DNA of 64,000 bases from Physcia stellaris (taxonomy: Eukaryota; Ascomycota; Lecanoromycetes; Caliciales; Physciaceae). Positions 42,300 to 54,544 of this stretch are shown in pieces. The notes beneath the pieces were generated by a model that searched no databases, had not been told where the DNA came from, and worked only from the letters and a program-made list of their open reading frames with translations. The stretch covers positions 682,001 through 746,000 of the forward strand of contig JABSSW010000017.1 in NCBI GenBank assembly GCA_018902385.1. The letters are read 5' to 3'. Position 1 is the first letter of the stretch. Each line of letters begins with the position of its first letter. The position numbers and the translations under genes were made by a program.

Positions 42300-45200
42300 C
42301 TTCATGCAGTCTGACAGTTATGAGCTCGAATCACGTTTATTGTTGCATTCAATACGTGATTTAATTGATTATCGATATTTTCAACATTCGATTGTTTCGA
42401 CAAATTAACGAGAAATCAGAACATCGCGAGAACATTTCTGTGTTTACATTTTTTTACAACGAAAAAAACTCTTTTTACTTATTCGCTCGTTCAGCACGAT
42501 GACGAATACGAAGCGAAAACTCAAATTGAATTTTTTCAAAAATTGAAACGCGTGATTTTCGATCGTACGAATCAAAATCACAAAATATTCGATTTGAAAT
42601 TTCATCGATTCATTCAACGATACTAAATCAATAAAAAAATTCAATTTTTAAAATTCAATTTTGACACACAACAAGATGCGAATTTCAGCGAAAAACACGC
42701 TCGATACAAGATAACGACATCGAAATACAAAAAAATTTCAAAACTGAAATAAACAAAAAAATTTCATGACAAAAATAATCGATCACATTTACGATACAAC
42801 AACGATTACAAATTTCAATTTTATTCAAATCGTTGAAATTCATTCATGAATCGTTTTCGCGTTTTCAAAGACGTTTTGCACTCATCGATTCGATTAAAAA
42901 CTTGAAATTGAAACAAAAATACAATCGTTTGATCAAAAGTTCATTCAATCGTCAAAACATCGATGTCTGAATAAACGATTATTTGAAAATGTTGATTTTC
43001 GTTAAATAAACGAAAATTGCTGAAATCATCGATAACAAACAAATTTATCGTGATTTTTACACGCAATCGACAAAATCGCATTTATTTTCGTTAAAATACA
43101 ATTATTTCAATTAAACATTGTAACGAATCACGAAATTCAATTTTTCATTTTCATCGAAATCTTTCGACATCACATGCGCATGAAAAAAATTCAAAAAAAA
43201 AAAACGATATTCAATTCGACATTCGTTATTGACGAATGCAATTACACAAATCATCGAAATCATTTTGACATTTCGTCATTTCGAAATCAAAATCAATTTC
43301 GAAATTTTTGCATTTGCGAAAAAAACATTTTTACGACGATTGTTTTTATTTCAACGAGAAAATACGTTCAAATGATTTCAAATTGAAATCAGAAATCGTG
43401 ATTAAAATAAACGAAACAAAAAAAAATTCAAAAAAAAAAAAACAAATAAAACAGAACATCAAGCGAATTGACGAAAAACGTCAAAAGAAAAACGATAATA
43501 ACAAAAGCACAAAAGTCGAAATAGAATTTTTCGTCGTCATTCACGTCAATGTCATAAAGTCGTTTACAAGCGATTCGTTTTCGTCAAATTATTTTTTTTG
43601 TTCGTTGTGAATTATGAATTACGATTTCGACATTCACGTGATCAACAATACAATAAAACAACGTTTTCAAAAAAAACGAAATTGCACAAACGAATCGAAA
43701 ATTATGTTCGACATGAAATCATTTTTTATTTTGACATATGATCGAATGCGTATTAACGTCGATACGTTCAAAAAAAAAAATCAATGAAATTTTTAAACGT
43801 CAATTATGTATCAAATTTCATGATTAATATCATCGCGAAAAGCATTTTCGCAAACAAAAAATTGTATTTTGATACAATTGAAATGAACATTTGCACAAAA
43901 ACGATGTATCGATCGTTTTCGTGTCACGAATAAAAACACATTACGTTTTCGAAAATAATAAATTTGAAAAGATGAACATTTTCGCAATTATCGTGCGACA
44001 AAAATTTATTTTAAAATGACATCAATTTTTCGTTTATGCGAATAATGACGTCATACAACATTTACAAAAAACAATTGAAAAAATGAAATTTATCAACAAA
44101 AATAAAATGTCATTAATTAACAAATGCGAAAAATGTGCATTTTTCAAAATACATCGAATTGTATTCAAATTTTTTGTAAAATCAAAAATTTCGAACAAAT
44201 CGTTTTATCGTATTACATACGATTTCATCGATATGACAACGATTTTGAACAAACACAAATAAATATTACACGTAACATGTTTCGAAACAGATTTTCATGA
44301 TATACACGCACGAAAACAAAAAACAAATTACGAAAATATTTATTCGAATTATTCACATCATCGAAATCAAATATAACGACAAAATGATATTTGTACGTTT
44401 TGACGACGAACGTGCGTTAAACATTGTTTGAAATGATTATTGTGCATTCAAAAACATTACATATGAATTTTCGATCGTTGATATTTCAACACAAAACGAT
44501 CACAACGAACGATTAAATGACATATTGTTGATCAAATCACGAACAATGAAATTCGAAACAAATTTATTTGTTTATTTATGATCGTGAATCAATGAAATCG
44601 TTGATTACATAATGAATCGTATATTTTTCAAAAAACATGAATGAAAAACATCGTTCGAAATGATTATCGACAAAAAATCGAATTTTGTTCACATCGTTCA
44701 ATATGAAACAAAAACATATTTTTTGAATAAAAATATTTCGAAAAAAAAAAATGAAAATCAAAACACACATCGATTTTTTTGTAAAATATGACAACATCAA
44801 CATTTTTTTAATTTGAATTTTTAATCAACGAAAAATTATACGCACACGTGATGTCACATTTAACGAAAATTTACGTTATCGTTTTAACGAAATAAATTTA
44901 ATTCAATTCGTCAACGAGATTTTTTTGATTAACGATACGTTTGATATATCGCGAAACGATTTCGCGAAAATAGTGAACATCGAATCAAACAACGACGAAA
45001 ATGTATGAAAATTAGCATTTACAAAATCTATTATCGATCGCGATGCAAAAAAATCTCACAAACAAACGATTGAAAACGAATCTGAATCAAAATATTTATT
45101 TTCATTTGTTTCATTTTCGTCAAAAAATGAGAACACGTCAAATACGTTTGATTTTTCGTATTTTTTGTCATTTGTCGTTACAGAAAATTTCTCGTCATCT

Positions 45201-46721
45201 GTCGTTGCAAAAACAATAAAGAAATTATTTTCGTTTGCATCGTCGTTGAAAAAAAAAAATCGAAACATTGAACGAAAATAACGATTAACGAAATCAACAT
45301 TTAATTTGAAAAAATTATTCGCATTCGCAAATCAAATTCGTTTCGAAATTTCAATTATTACATTGTTTTGAAAAACGCGTTCGCAAAAAAAATGCATTCA
45401 TTTTACGAAACATTTATGATTTCATTAACGATAAAAATGAAATCGCATCGTGACAATTTTTTCGTCGAATTAAGATTTTATTATCAAATATTTAAACATA
45501 TTGAAATTGTCGATTTTTTACGAATTATTGACGTGAAAATCAAAACATTACAATCAAAACAAATTTGAAAAAAAATATTATAAAATCATGTCAAACAAAC
45601 AAAAAAAATTTTTATATTTATCACATGAATATTCAAATACAAATTCGACAATGAAAAATATTTGATAAAACACAAAATTAAATTGTGTGTTCGAAAAAAT
45701 TTTCAACAAATCGAACAAAACGTTTATGCAATTACATTAATTATTAAAATATTTCGAACATTAATGATCATAATTACAATTTTCGATTTGAATATTCGTC
45801 AATATAACGCAATCAATGCATTCGCAAATAACGATATCGACGAATTCATTTATTGCAAATCGTTTGACGATTGAAAAAAAACAAACAATGTGTTATTTTT
45901 TTTATTGAAAACATTATACGAATTGAAACAATTTTCAACATTATGATATCGACATTTTTCGATCATTTTTAACAATTTAAATTTGAAACAAATGTTCGAC
46001 ATCGAATGTTTATTTATGTGCGATTACATGATTTTATTTTTTTTCGTGAACGATATAACAATCATGTATTATTTTCAATATTTCAAACAAATCGACGTTT
46101 TCGAAAATTATTTTTTCGAAATTTACGAAATGAAAAACATGAACGAAATCGAATGATTTTTCAATATTCGCATTACACGCGATAAAAAACAACAAACAAC
46201 GTTATTTTGTCAAAACAATTATATCGATAAATTCATCAATAAATTCAATATCAATATGAACAAAAAAAGTCAAAATCATTTATAATCAATTATATTTCGA
46301 TGATAAAAAATGAAAATAATGTTATTTCACAAAAATTCACATGTATTAACAGAAAATCGATTCGATCAATTTCGTTGCAACAATCATTCGATCAGATGTG
46401 ATCGTTGTTGCATTATTATTATTTGAATATTTTACGAATTCATTTAAACATCATGCGAAACAAACGATTCGAACGTTAAAATATTTGACACACATCAAAT
46501 ATTACGTCATTGTTTACAAAAATCAAACAAATCATGAAATTATCATTTTTTTAAATTTTTCAAACGCGTCATTCGCAAACGATTTAAACACTCGTCAAAA
46601 TTCAAATGAATATTGTTTCATGTTTTTCGACGATTTCATCGATTGAAAAATCACAAAACAAAAAACAATCACAATTAATTTCATCGAAATCGAATTGTTG
46701 ATCATGTCAATGACGATCAAC
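42300..46721 (+). mobile_element. Copia-type LTR retrotransposon remnant
   Basis: A plus-strand Copia element whose domains follow the order expected for the family: gag zinc knuckle, protease, integrase, reverse transcriptase, RNase H. I could not define LTRs. The left edge is only approximate and lies between the border at 42,241 and about 43.2 kb. On the right the RNase H reading frame is cut off at about 46,720, where the inverted-repeat element begins, and I do not see it resume beyond 47,453. So the element is 3'-truncated, or its end was replaced. Fully dead. Confidence 0.75.
43290..46721 (+). pseudogene. Copia gag-pol remains
   Basis: Pieces in order: a zinc-knuckle-like segment at ~43,305-43,400 (CICEKKHFYDDCFYFNEKIR); protease near 43,610-43,650 (DFDIHVINNT, where DSGADxHV is expected); integrase at ~44,120-44,720 (CEKCAFFKIHRIV and a THNERxGG-like region); reverse transcriptase at ~45,660-46,150 (IRQYNAINAF, LYELKQF, FFFVNDI); and RNase H at ~46,440-46,700 (RTLKYLTH, NASFANDLNTRQNS). 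TGA codons at 45,944, 46,154 and 46,644 stand where Copia proteins have Trp. The catalytic YVDD is now VND, with the first Asp changed to Asn at 46,049-46,051. No functional protein can be made. Confidence 0.85.
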
Positions 46722-46840
46722 ATTGTTATAACGCAAAATCAAATTAAATGATTTGAATTTAGATCGAATATTTTTGCAAAACATTTGACAAGAATTCTGT
46801 CATCATTTCATATTAAATGAATGATGATCAGACAATTGAC
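46722..46840 (+). repeat. Left terminal inverted repeat, 119 bp
   Basis: Left arm of the element at 46,722-47,453. It begins ATTGTTATAACGCAAAATC, and its reverse complement matches 47,335-47,453 at about 87%. Confidence 0.75.
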
Positions 46841-47334
46841 TCGCAATTACTGTACATAAATTGACATTTTGACGTTCATAATTTTTAAATCAATCAATTC
46901 AAATTTTATTCATAACAATTGATAGCATCATTCAAACGATGATTTGTACGTAAACAAAACGACATCATTTTTTGTTTTTTAACGTATCAATTTTCGAACA
47001 GTTTTGCATTTTGTACGCAAATCATCTGTTCATCAATATTTTTCTCGCTGTCGCAATCGAAAATTTCGCTGTTTTCTCGATTTAGACGATCAATCAACTC
47101 ATTTCACTCAATTGAAAATTAAATTTTCAATCAAATCTTTTCAATTTTTTACAATTCTCAGCAGAAACGACTGATTTCTCATTCAAATATTCAAAGCATT
47201 TCGAATTTTCGTTGAAATTCGCATTGTCATCGCTTCAATGACGACGCATTTGAATGTCAATTCATATTTGAATTTTTGTTTGATTCGAACAATTTCAATT
47301 TAACGATTTCATTTGTCTTTTTCGCAATTACTGT

Positions 47335-47453
47335 ATCAGTTGTCTGATCATCATTCATTTAATATGAAATGACGACAAAATTCTTGTCAAAAATCATGTC
47401 AGAATATTTGATCTAAATTCATATCATTTAATTTGATTTTGTGTCATAACAAT
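47335..47453 (-). repeat. Right terminal inverted repeat, 119 bp
   Basis: Right arm of the element at 46,722-47,453, ending GTGTCATAACAAT. Fifteen mismatches to the left arm, clustered around 47,388-47,402. Confidence 0.75.
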
Positions 47454-47579
47454 CTGTCAATCAAAAAAAAAAAAAATCAATGTTTTCATTGAATTTCATG
47501 TTTTATCATCATGCGTAATCATATCATGCATCAATTTATTTTTTTTTCGTTTTTCGTTTGTCGTTGCGATCATCAAAAT

Positions 47580-48888
47580 TTTGCGAATGATTGAATTCGT
47601 ATTGTTCAATGAAATTCTGAAAATTTTGTAATTCGAAAATGAATCGTCATTCGTCATATTTCGATTCATAGTCGATTCATCTGACTAAATATTGAATTAC
47701 GAGAATTTTGTTGTACTTTTTAGTTCGCTTTTCGACTAGTTTTTCAATTTTATAAAACTTGTATTGATTCGTATCGTTTTCGATTTCAATGAAATCAAAA
47801 TAATGAAAACGCGAACGATTGTAAAAATCAATTTCGACAAATGTTGATTCGAGCTGTGCTATAAACATAACGAAATGAATTCGTCATGTTGATAACAATT
47901 TCAATTTGTACGCGAAACGTTCGATGCGTTCAAAAATTCGAAATGATTCGCAACGTTGTTGAAATAATTTCGAATTTGATTTGTTAAACAATTTGTAATT
48001 TTTGTTGAATTGTAAATAAATTTTTTTATTTTGTTTTAATCGAATAAAAATATGACGCGAATCATAATATATTTTGATTTTGACAATCGCAAAATTCGTG
48101 ATATTGACAGTTTTTCGCTAATATTTCATGCGTTGAATTGACAAGTTTTGTACGTTTGCTGTGTTAAATTCGATTAAATTTGATATCGCGTCTTTAACTT
48201 TGAATTCGTATATGATTTCATTGAATGATAAATCTGTAACGATGTTAAACGTGTTGTTTAACTGAATTTGAATTGCAAAAAAAATTAAAATGTAATCGAT
48301 GTTCGAAAATTCGATGACGAAATATTTGATAACAATTTCAACAATTTGATTGATTCGTTTTGACGAATCGTTCGTTTGCGAATGATATGTCATTGACATT
48401 AACAATTTCGTGTCTAATTTGATGAAAAACATCTGTCAAAAATTCGACATGAATTTGAAATCTCGATTTGAAATTATAATTTCAAACACATTTCAATCGA
48501 CTATTAACAATTTGTTCAATAATGCGTTGATTCATTTTTTCGTTTCATAAGTTTTTTTGTCGAAAATCAATGAGATTCGACGAAAATGTTTACATGTTGC
48601 GAACATAACAATGTTCATTTCGTCGAACATAATTAAAATGAAATCAATCGCAATAATGTGAAATAAACGCGAAACGAATGTGATAAACATGAATTTTTCA
48701 TACGATCGATGACGTTTGATTTGTGTTAACTGACAAATAAAACAATGTTCGATGTATTTTTTAATTTTTCGCGAAAATCGAAATATGTATAATGTATTGA
48801 AAATTTTGTTATAACATCGATGAATTTTTGAATGTTGATTTTGATCATGAATTAAACGAAATATTTCGCGTTTCATTGTAATCGATAT
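47580..48888 (-). pseudogene. Gypsy A integrase and chromodomain remains
   Basis: Read on the minus strand from 48,888: an HHCC zinc-binding integrase N-terminus (RLIHDQNQHSKIHRCYNK, then IEHCFICQ) at ~48,720-48,870, the catalytic core start (HIIAIDFI) near 48,655, and the core second half at ~48,118-48,432 (SMTYHSQTNDSSKRINQIVE, QIQLNNTFN). A chromodomain follows at ~47,580-47,770 (YKFYKIEKLVEKRTKKYNK, then a Trp-to-TGA change where R-W-x-x-Y is expected). A chromodomain after integrase marks it as a chromovirus, the clade that targets methylated-H3K9 chromatin through this domain. Multiple stops. Confidence 0.82.
48884..48888. other. 5' target-site duplication of Gypsy B (GATAT)
   Basis: GATAT directly precedes LTR 1, and AATAT (56,346-56,350) directly follows LTR 2. 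Five bases is the usual Ty3/Gypsy duplication length. The single difference is a G-to-A transition. Confidence 0.8.
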
Positions 48889-49085
48889 TGTAATGAAACG
48901 AAGTCGATCAAGCGAACGCTAAAACGTTGTGAATCTAACTGTCGCATCTCGTGCTTATATACTCGAAGTTTCACGAACTTCTTTCTGTTTCTTTAGCAAT
49001 TAATTCTATTATGTGTTTAGCATTTATCATAGCAATTCATACTATTATTCGCACATTTTAGTCACGCAATATTTACATTTTTACA
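48889..49085 (+). repeat. Gypsy B 5' LTR, 197 bp
   Basis: Starts TGTAATGAAACG, ends TTTTTACA (canonical TG...CA), 197 bp. It aligns to the 3' LTR without gaps, with 21 differences. It keeps many CpT/ApG sites that are TpT/ApA in the 3' copy, so it is the less mutated of the pair. It contains a GTGCTTATATACTCG stretch that may be the LTR promoter TATA region. Confidence 0.95.
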
Positions 49086-49122
49086 GTTTTAATTGTTTTA
49101 CATCAAGAACTGTTCGATTAAA

Positions 49123-50570
49123 AATGTTCAGTTCAACAAATGCGTTTCGTCGTCGCGAAATTCGTTCGCAAACTCGTGATCGTGCGATCGTATCGACTGC
49201 ATCACAATCAAACATCATTTTATCAAGCAATTTTTTTATTTTTTTTTTATCAATCGAGTTACTGAATTGCTCGATGATGTTCAGTTCGAAAATTTTGATA
49301 AAAACAATGATTTTGTCGATTTTGATAATGTCGACGTTTCAATTAAACACATTTCAATTTTCGAATCTTTGATTTCAAATGTTGATCAATTTTTCAATTC
49401 AGCATTTGTTACGCATTCTAGTCAGAATGAAACACAACGAAAAGATGATTTTGTTTCGTTGTCGTCAGATAGCGATATCGTTGTGTTTGTTGTTGTCGAT
49501 TCAAACGTGATTTTCAAGCAAATGAAAATGCGTATCAAAATGTTGAAAACTGAATCAAAATTCAATGATTTTAAGATATTTTTGATCAAAACAAAAACGA
49601 AACGTGATCGAAATCGTCGTCGTCGTCGCAACAACGATGATCAATATGAAAATTCGTTTTCGCATATCAAAAAACGAATCGCACGATCAAAAATTTCAAA
49701 CACGCAAAAATGTGAAAATTGAAACAATTTGAAAAATTGATTGCGTGATTGCGAAAAATATATCGCTTTCGATTTTGTTAATTTTCAAACAAAAAAAATG
49801 AAAACAAGTTGATCGACGTCGCTTTTGATGACGACAAAAAAAAATCAATGACGTAATTATGTTGATATTCAATTTGAAAAACAAACATGAAAACAATATA
49901 AAAATTATTTGTTGACGTTGTTTAGCAATTCGATGATTCGTGTCATGAACACGATTATTGTCATTGAAAATGTCAAGCAATTGTTTCGACAAAGCATTGT
50001 TGCGTTCAGTCAATATTTAATCAAATTGTGAAACAAATTGAAACGTCACGTCTCGAACGAAAAACGACAAAAAAATTGTTGATTAAAATTCATGTTTTCA
50101 TTCGCATCAAGTGCGTAAAAATGCGAAATCATAAAATCGATTTTTATTTCAAATTAATCGTCAATTTGTTGATTGCGAAACAATTGTTTGTCGACGATAA
50201 TACGTTAAATAAATCGTCGAACAATGTTACGAAAACAAAATAAAATAATGAAAATAATCAAAAAAATTACGAAAATGACAATAACGACGACAAAAATAAA
50301 AATAGAAAAATTTCGCGTAACAGATTTGCTGAATTTGACAACGTTCAAAAAAACAATCAAAATCAATTTTCGAAATCGCAGCAAAATCAACAAAATGAAA
50401 AAAAAAATGAAAATCGAAATCAAAATCACAATTTCGCATTTTCAGAATTCGAAAAACGCACATGTTTTTCATGTCATAAATCGAATCACATAGCAAGTGA
50501 TTTTGTGTGTGAAAATTGTGCGCAAATTCAAGAAAAACGCAATCAAAATCAAAATCAATCGTCGAAAAAA
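49123..50570 (+). pseudogene. Gypsy B gag remains
   Basis: An ATG at 49,123 starts a Ser/Arg-rich leader (MFSSTNAFRRREIRSQTRDR). After frame breaks, a basic helical stretch (KTKTKRDRNRRRRRNNDDQY, ~49,590-49,650) precedes a capsid-like region at ~49,700-50,000 with LRDCEKYIAFDFVNF, which resembles the WxRDCExAFxLxPxxF motif of fungal Gypsy gags. A degenerate CCHC zinc knuckle (CFSCHKSNHIASDFVC) is at ~50,462-50,510. The first ~600 bp keep more CpT/ApG than the rest of the element. Confidence 0.75.
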
Positions 50571-53500
50571 GAACGAGTTTGATGTTTGTCGCTAAAACAT
50601 TGAAAATAAATTTAAAACGAAATAAATTTCGTGTTTTGATAATCACGTTATCAATCAAAACATTTGTTACGCAAACAGACAATACAACAATTATTTGCTT
50701 GATTGATTTTGATGTCGAAACGAATTTTATATCACAAATTCTTGTCAAACAAATGCAATTGTCTGAATTAAAAAAAAATTGTTAAACAACATGTAAAAAC
50801 TGTTGACGATCGTGTGATTCAAATGTATGAACATTATAAAAACGTGCATATCATGACACGAGATAATGAAAAACATGTAAAAAAACAAAATGTTGATTTT
50901 TGAACGATTGACATGCGTGAATACGACATGATTTTTGAATATTCATGATTGAATGTTGTCGATTTTGACATTCGTTGACATGATCGTCGTTGACTATATC
51001 GTGATGATAATTATGAAAAATTCAAGCAAATTTCAGTCAGTCTCTGCTTTGCGAAAAAATTCGTTGATTTAATTATGATTGTCATTGCGAATCGCGATCG
51101 TGTTTATGTCGCAATGTCATATCAAATGCTTTTTTTAGCACAAAACTATCAATATCGAAAGCGAAATGTTGTTCGTTGTGATGCGTTACAAGTGAATCGC
51201 AACGATCACATTTTTGATGCTATCAAAAAAGTAATCGAAATATTTTTCAAAACGCTGTCGAACAGTTTGAATACGCATGATCAAATCGAGCATGCTATTG
51301 ATTTACAATCAAACAAAAAATCGCGTTTTGAATTTATATACAATATGTCACATGACGAGTTTATTGTTATACGCGTGATTATTTCGAAAACGCGTTGACG
51401 AAAAAATGAATTCGTTTTTTCAACGCATTTGCGAAAATATCTGTGTTGTTTGTCAAGAAATCAAATAACAATTTGCGTTTATGTGTGAATTATCGAAAAT
51501 TCAATGAAATCACGATCAAGAACAATTATTCATTGTCGTTGTTATTTGAAACGTTAAAACGTTTCGCGAATGTTAAACATTTTATCAAAATAAACATTCG
51601 AAATACGTATTATAAAATTCGTATTCGTCAAAAAAATGAATGAAAAATTGTTTTTCGTATTCGTTATGAACAATACGAATATCAAATTATGTTTTTCGAT
51701 TTTGTTAACGTTTTTGCTATTTTTCAATTTTATGTTAATGAAACATTAAAATTATACATTGACGTTTTTTGCGTGATGTATTTGAATGATGTGTTGATTT
51801 ATTTTGAAAATGAACAACAATATTGAAAACATGTTCGTTTGATGTTTAAAACGTTGTTACGTTATCGCTTATATGTCAAATTGAAAAATGCGAATTCAAA
51901 AAAAAAAAAAAATCAATTTTTTAAATTTCGTTGTTGAACGCAATGATATTCAAATGAAACGTTCGCGTATAAACGCAATCGTCGATTGATTTAAATTCGA
52001 AAATGCGAAAAATATCATGATTTTTTTAGATTTTGCTGAATTTTATAAACGTTTTGTTAAGAAATTTTCGCAAATCGTAACATCATTTACGAATTTGACG
52101 CGTGATACGAAAAAAAAAAATCGTTTTTCATTTGTTATGACAAAAAAAATTAAAATTGCGTTCAACGAATTCAAAATTAAATTCACGATTGTTTTTATTT
52201 TTACGCATTATGATTGAAAAACGAAATTACGCATGAAAATTGATGTTTTTGATCGCGAAACAAATAATGTGTTCAATCAAAAAAACAAAAACGATTAATG
52301 ACATTTCATTGCGTTTTTCAATTACAAATTCAAAAAAACAAAAATTAATTGAAATACGCATAACAAAAAATTGTATGCGATAATGTTTGATTTCAAAAAT
52401 TGAAAACATTATTTGCAAAATAACAAACATTTCATTCGCGTTATTTTTGATTACAACAATTTTCGATATTTTATGACAATCAAAAAATTAAATGCGAAAC
52501 AAATTTGTTGAATTGAAAAATTAATTGCGTTTGATTTTAATATAAAATATCGCAAAAACAAATTGAATTTTGCGAACGCGTCGTCGAAAAATTTGATTTT
52601 ATGAAATCGAACAATAACGACAAAAACAACGATAAATTTTTATTTTGTTTATTTTGCGAAACAAATTTCGCAATCAAAATTATCAATTTGATTTGCAAAA
52701 CGATCAACGTGTGTTTGTTTCAATCAAATTTGCAACATCGACAACGCGATTGCGTAACATTGTTACGACAAATATTCGAAATATTGTTTCGAATGAGAAA
52801 GTTTTCGATAAAAATGTTTGCAAAATTCTAAACATTGTCGCATTTCGATTTTTAATTCATCAAATTATGAAATCGAAAAATTTTATTTAAAATTGCGAAA
52901 ATCAATGATTGCGTGATTATTTCAAATTACAACAAAAAAACGTTTTTGTTGTTGAGAAATAATGACGTCAAAAATACGCAAACAAGCAAAACGAATTTTC
53001 GAAATGAAATGTTGAAAAAAATGAATTGTTTCGTCGTGATTTCGCAATCTATGTGTTTGAAAATTTCGTTACAAAACAAAAAAAATTTTTCGTATGAATC
53101 ATGACGATTCAAATGTTAAACATTTTGCGCAAACAAAAATCGAAAATGTTGTGCGACGCAAATATTTTTGATTTGACATAATTAAAAAATAACAAATTAT
53201 GTACGCATTTGTTCAAATTGTTAACGAATGCAAATTCATCGACATAAATTTTATGACGATATGATAACAATTTCATCAAATGAAAAACAATCATTTGATA
53301 CAGTTATTATGAACTTCATCACAAATATGTTTTTTGCTAGAAATTTTTATACGAAAAAAATTAGCGATTCAATATTAATATTGATAAACAAATTGACGAA
53401 ATACGCAACGTACATAACAATCACAAAAACGTTAAACGCAATAAATTTTGCGAATTTGTTATGACGAGAATTCGTATGTCGTCATAAACGAAATGATGCG

Positions 53501-54370
53501 TAACATTATTTCGAATCGAAAATTTTTTCACAAACAATTTTGATTTATTTTGTGCTGAAATTTGAAAGCGAAACGTAAATTTAATATTGTTTTTCATTCA
53601 CAAACAAATGAACAAACAAAAAAACAAAATGTTGTGCTCGAACATTATTTGCGTGTGTATTGCAATTTCAAACAGAATAATTGATCAAAATTGTTATTCA
53701 TGACACAATTTGTTTACAATAATAGCAAACATTCAAACATTGATCAAATTTTTCATGAATTTTTGTTTGAATACGTTGCGACTTTAAACAACGATTTTGT
53801 GAACAATTTTCAAAAAAAAAAACAACATTTGCAACAAACAAAGCAAAAACGTTGCGAAACAATCGAGCGCATTTAATGAAATTGTGAAAAACGATTTTCG
53901 AACAACAAATCAAATATTATAATGAAAATCATATAATGAAAAATTTTGAATTTGAAAAAAAATGTTGTTGCGTGAAATCAATATACGCACATTGCGTTTC
54001 AAAAAGAAAATTGATCATAAACAGTTGAATTTTTTTGAAATTGTCAAGAAAATAAATACGCAAATTTACGAGCTTGATTTGTTTAAACAATATAAATTCA
54101 TACATTTTGTGTTTCATGTTTTTTTATTCGAATTTTGATATAGTCGTGACGACGCAAATTCAAAATCGCAATCAATATTAATAAAAAACGAAAAAAAATG
54201 AAAGATATCGCAAATGTTAAACAAGCGCATTAGAAAAAATCAATTTGAATATTTTATTGCATGAATAAATTTATCGTCATATGAGAATTCGTGAAAGTCA
54301 ATGAAACATCTCGAAAATGCGAAAAACGCAATTGTCAAATTCGAAAATGCGCGCGAATTACGCAAATCTG
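50516..54370 (+). pseudogene. Gypsy B pol remains with chromodomain
   Basis: Protease at ~50,695-50,770 (CLIDFDVETNFISQILVKQM, where LIDSGAxxNFIS is expected). RT at ~51,440-51,890 (LRLCVNYRKFNEITIKNNYS, then YLNDVLIYF in place of YLDDVLIYS). RNase H and connection at ~52,020-52,480 (FLDFAEFYKRFVKKF). Integrase core at ~53,230-53,880 (LINKLTKYATYI, QFVYNNSKHSNIDQ). Chromodomain at ~54,225-54,360 (FEYFIA, then MKHLENAKNAIVKFENAR). TGA stops at 51,641 and 51,824 fall on expected Trp positions. The first RT Asp of YxDD is Asn (51,785-51,787). Confidence 0.88.
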
Positions 54371-54544
54371 AAAAAGTTGCGAAACGTCGAAAAACAAACA
54401 AATTCAAAACGAAATCGAGCGAGAAATTTTCAACAAAAAAGCAAACACGTCAATTTTTAAAATTGAAAAAACGTGAACGATTCAAAAAGCAAAAATAACA
54501 ATAATTGCGACGCAAAAACACAGACAATAAAATGATATTGTGAA

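Larger units (their letters stand above)
46722..47453. mobile_element. Non-coding element with 119-bp terminal inverted repeats
   Basis: The left arm 46,722-46,840 and right arm 47,335-47,453 are inverted copies of each other. Aligned without any gap they match at 104 of 119 positions by my count, and the outermost 8 bp (ATTGTTAT/ATAACAAT) are perfect. The ~494-bp middle has no long open frame. I do not see a clear target-site duplication. CpT and ApG are more frequent inside than in the surrounding block, so it was mutated less or arrived later. It sits between the truncated Copia RNase H and the 3' end of the minus-strand Gypsy A. It is most simply a non-autonomous DNA transposon (MITE-like). 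A pair of solo LTRs in inverse orientation is a less likely alternative. Confidence 0.7.
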
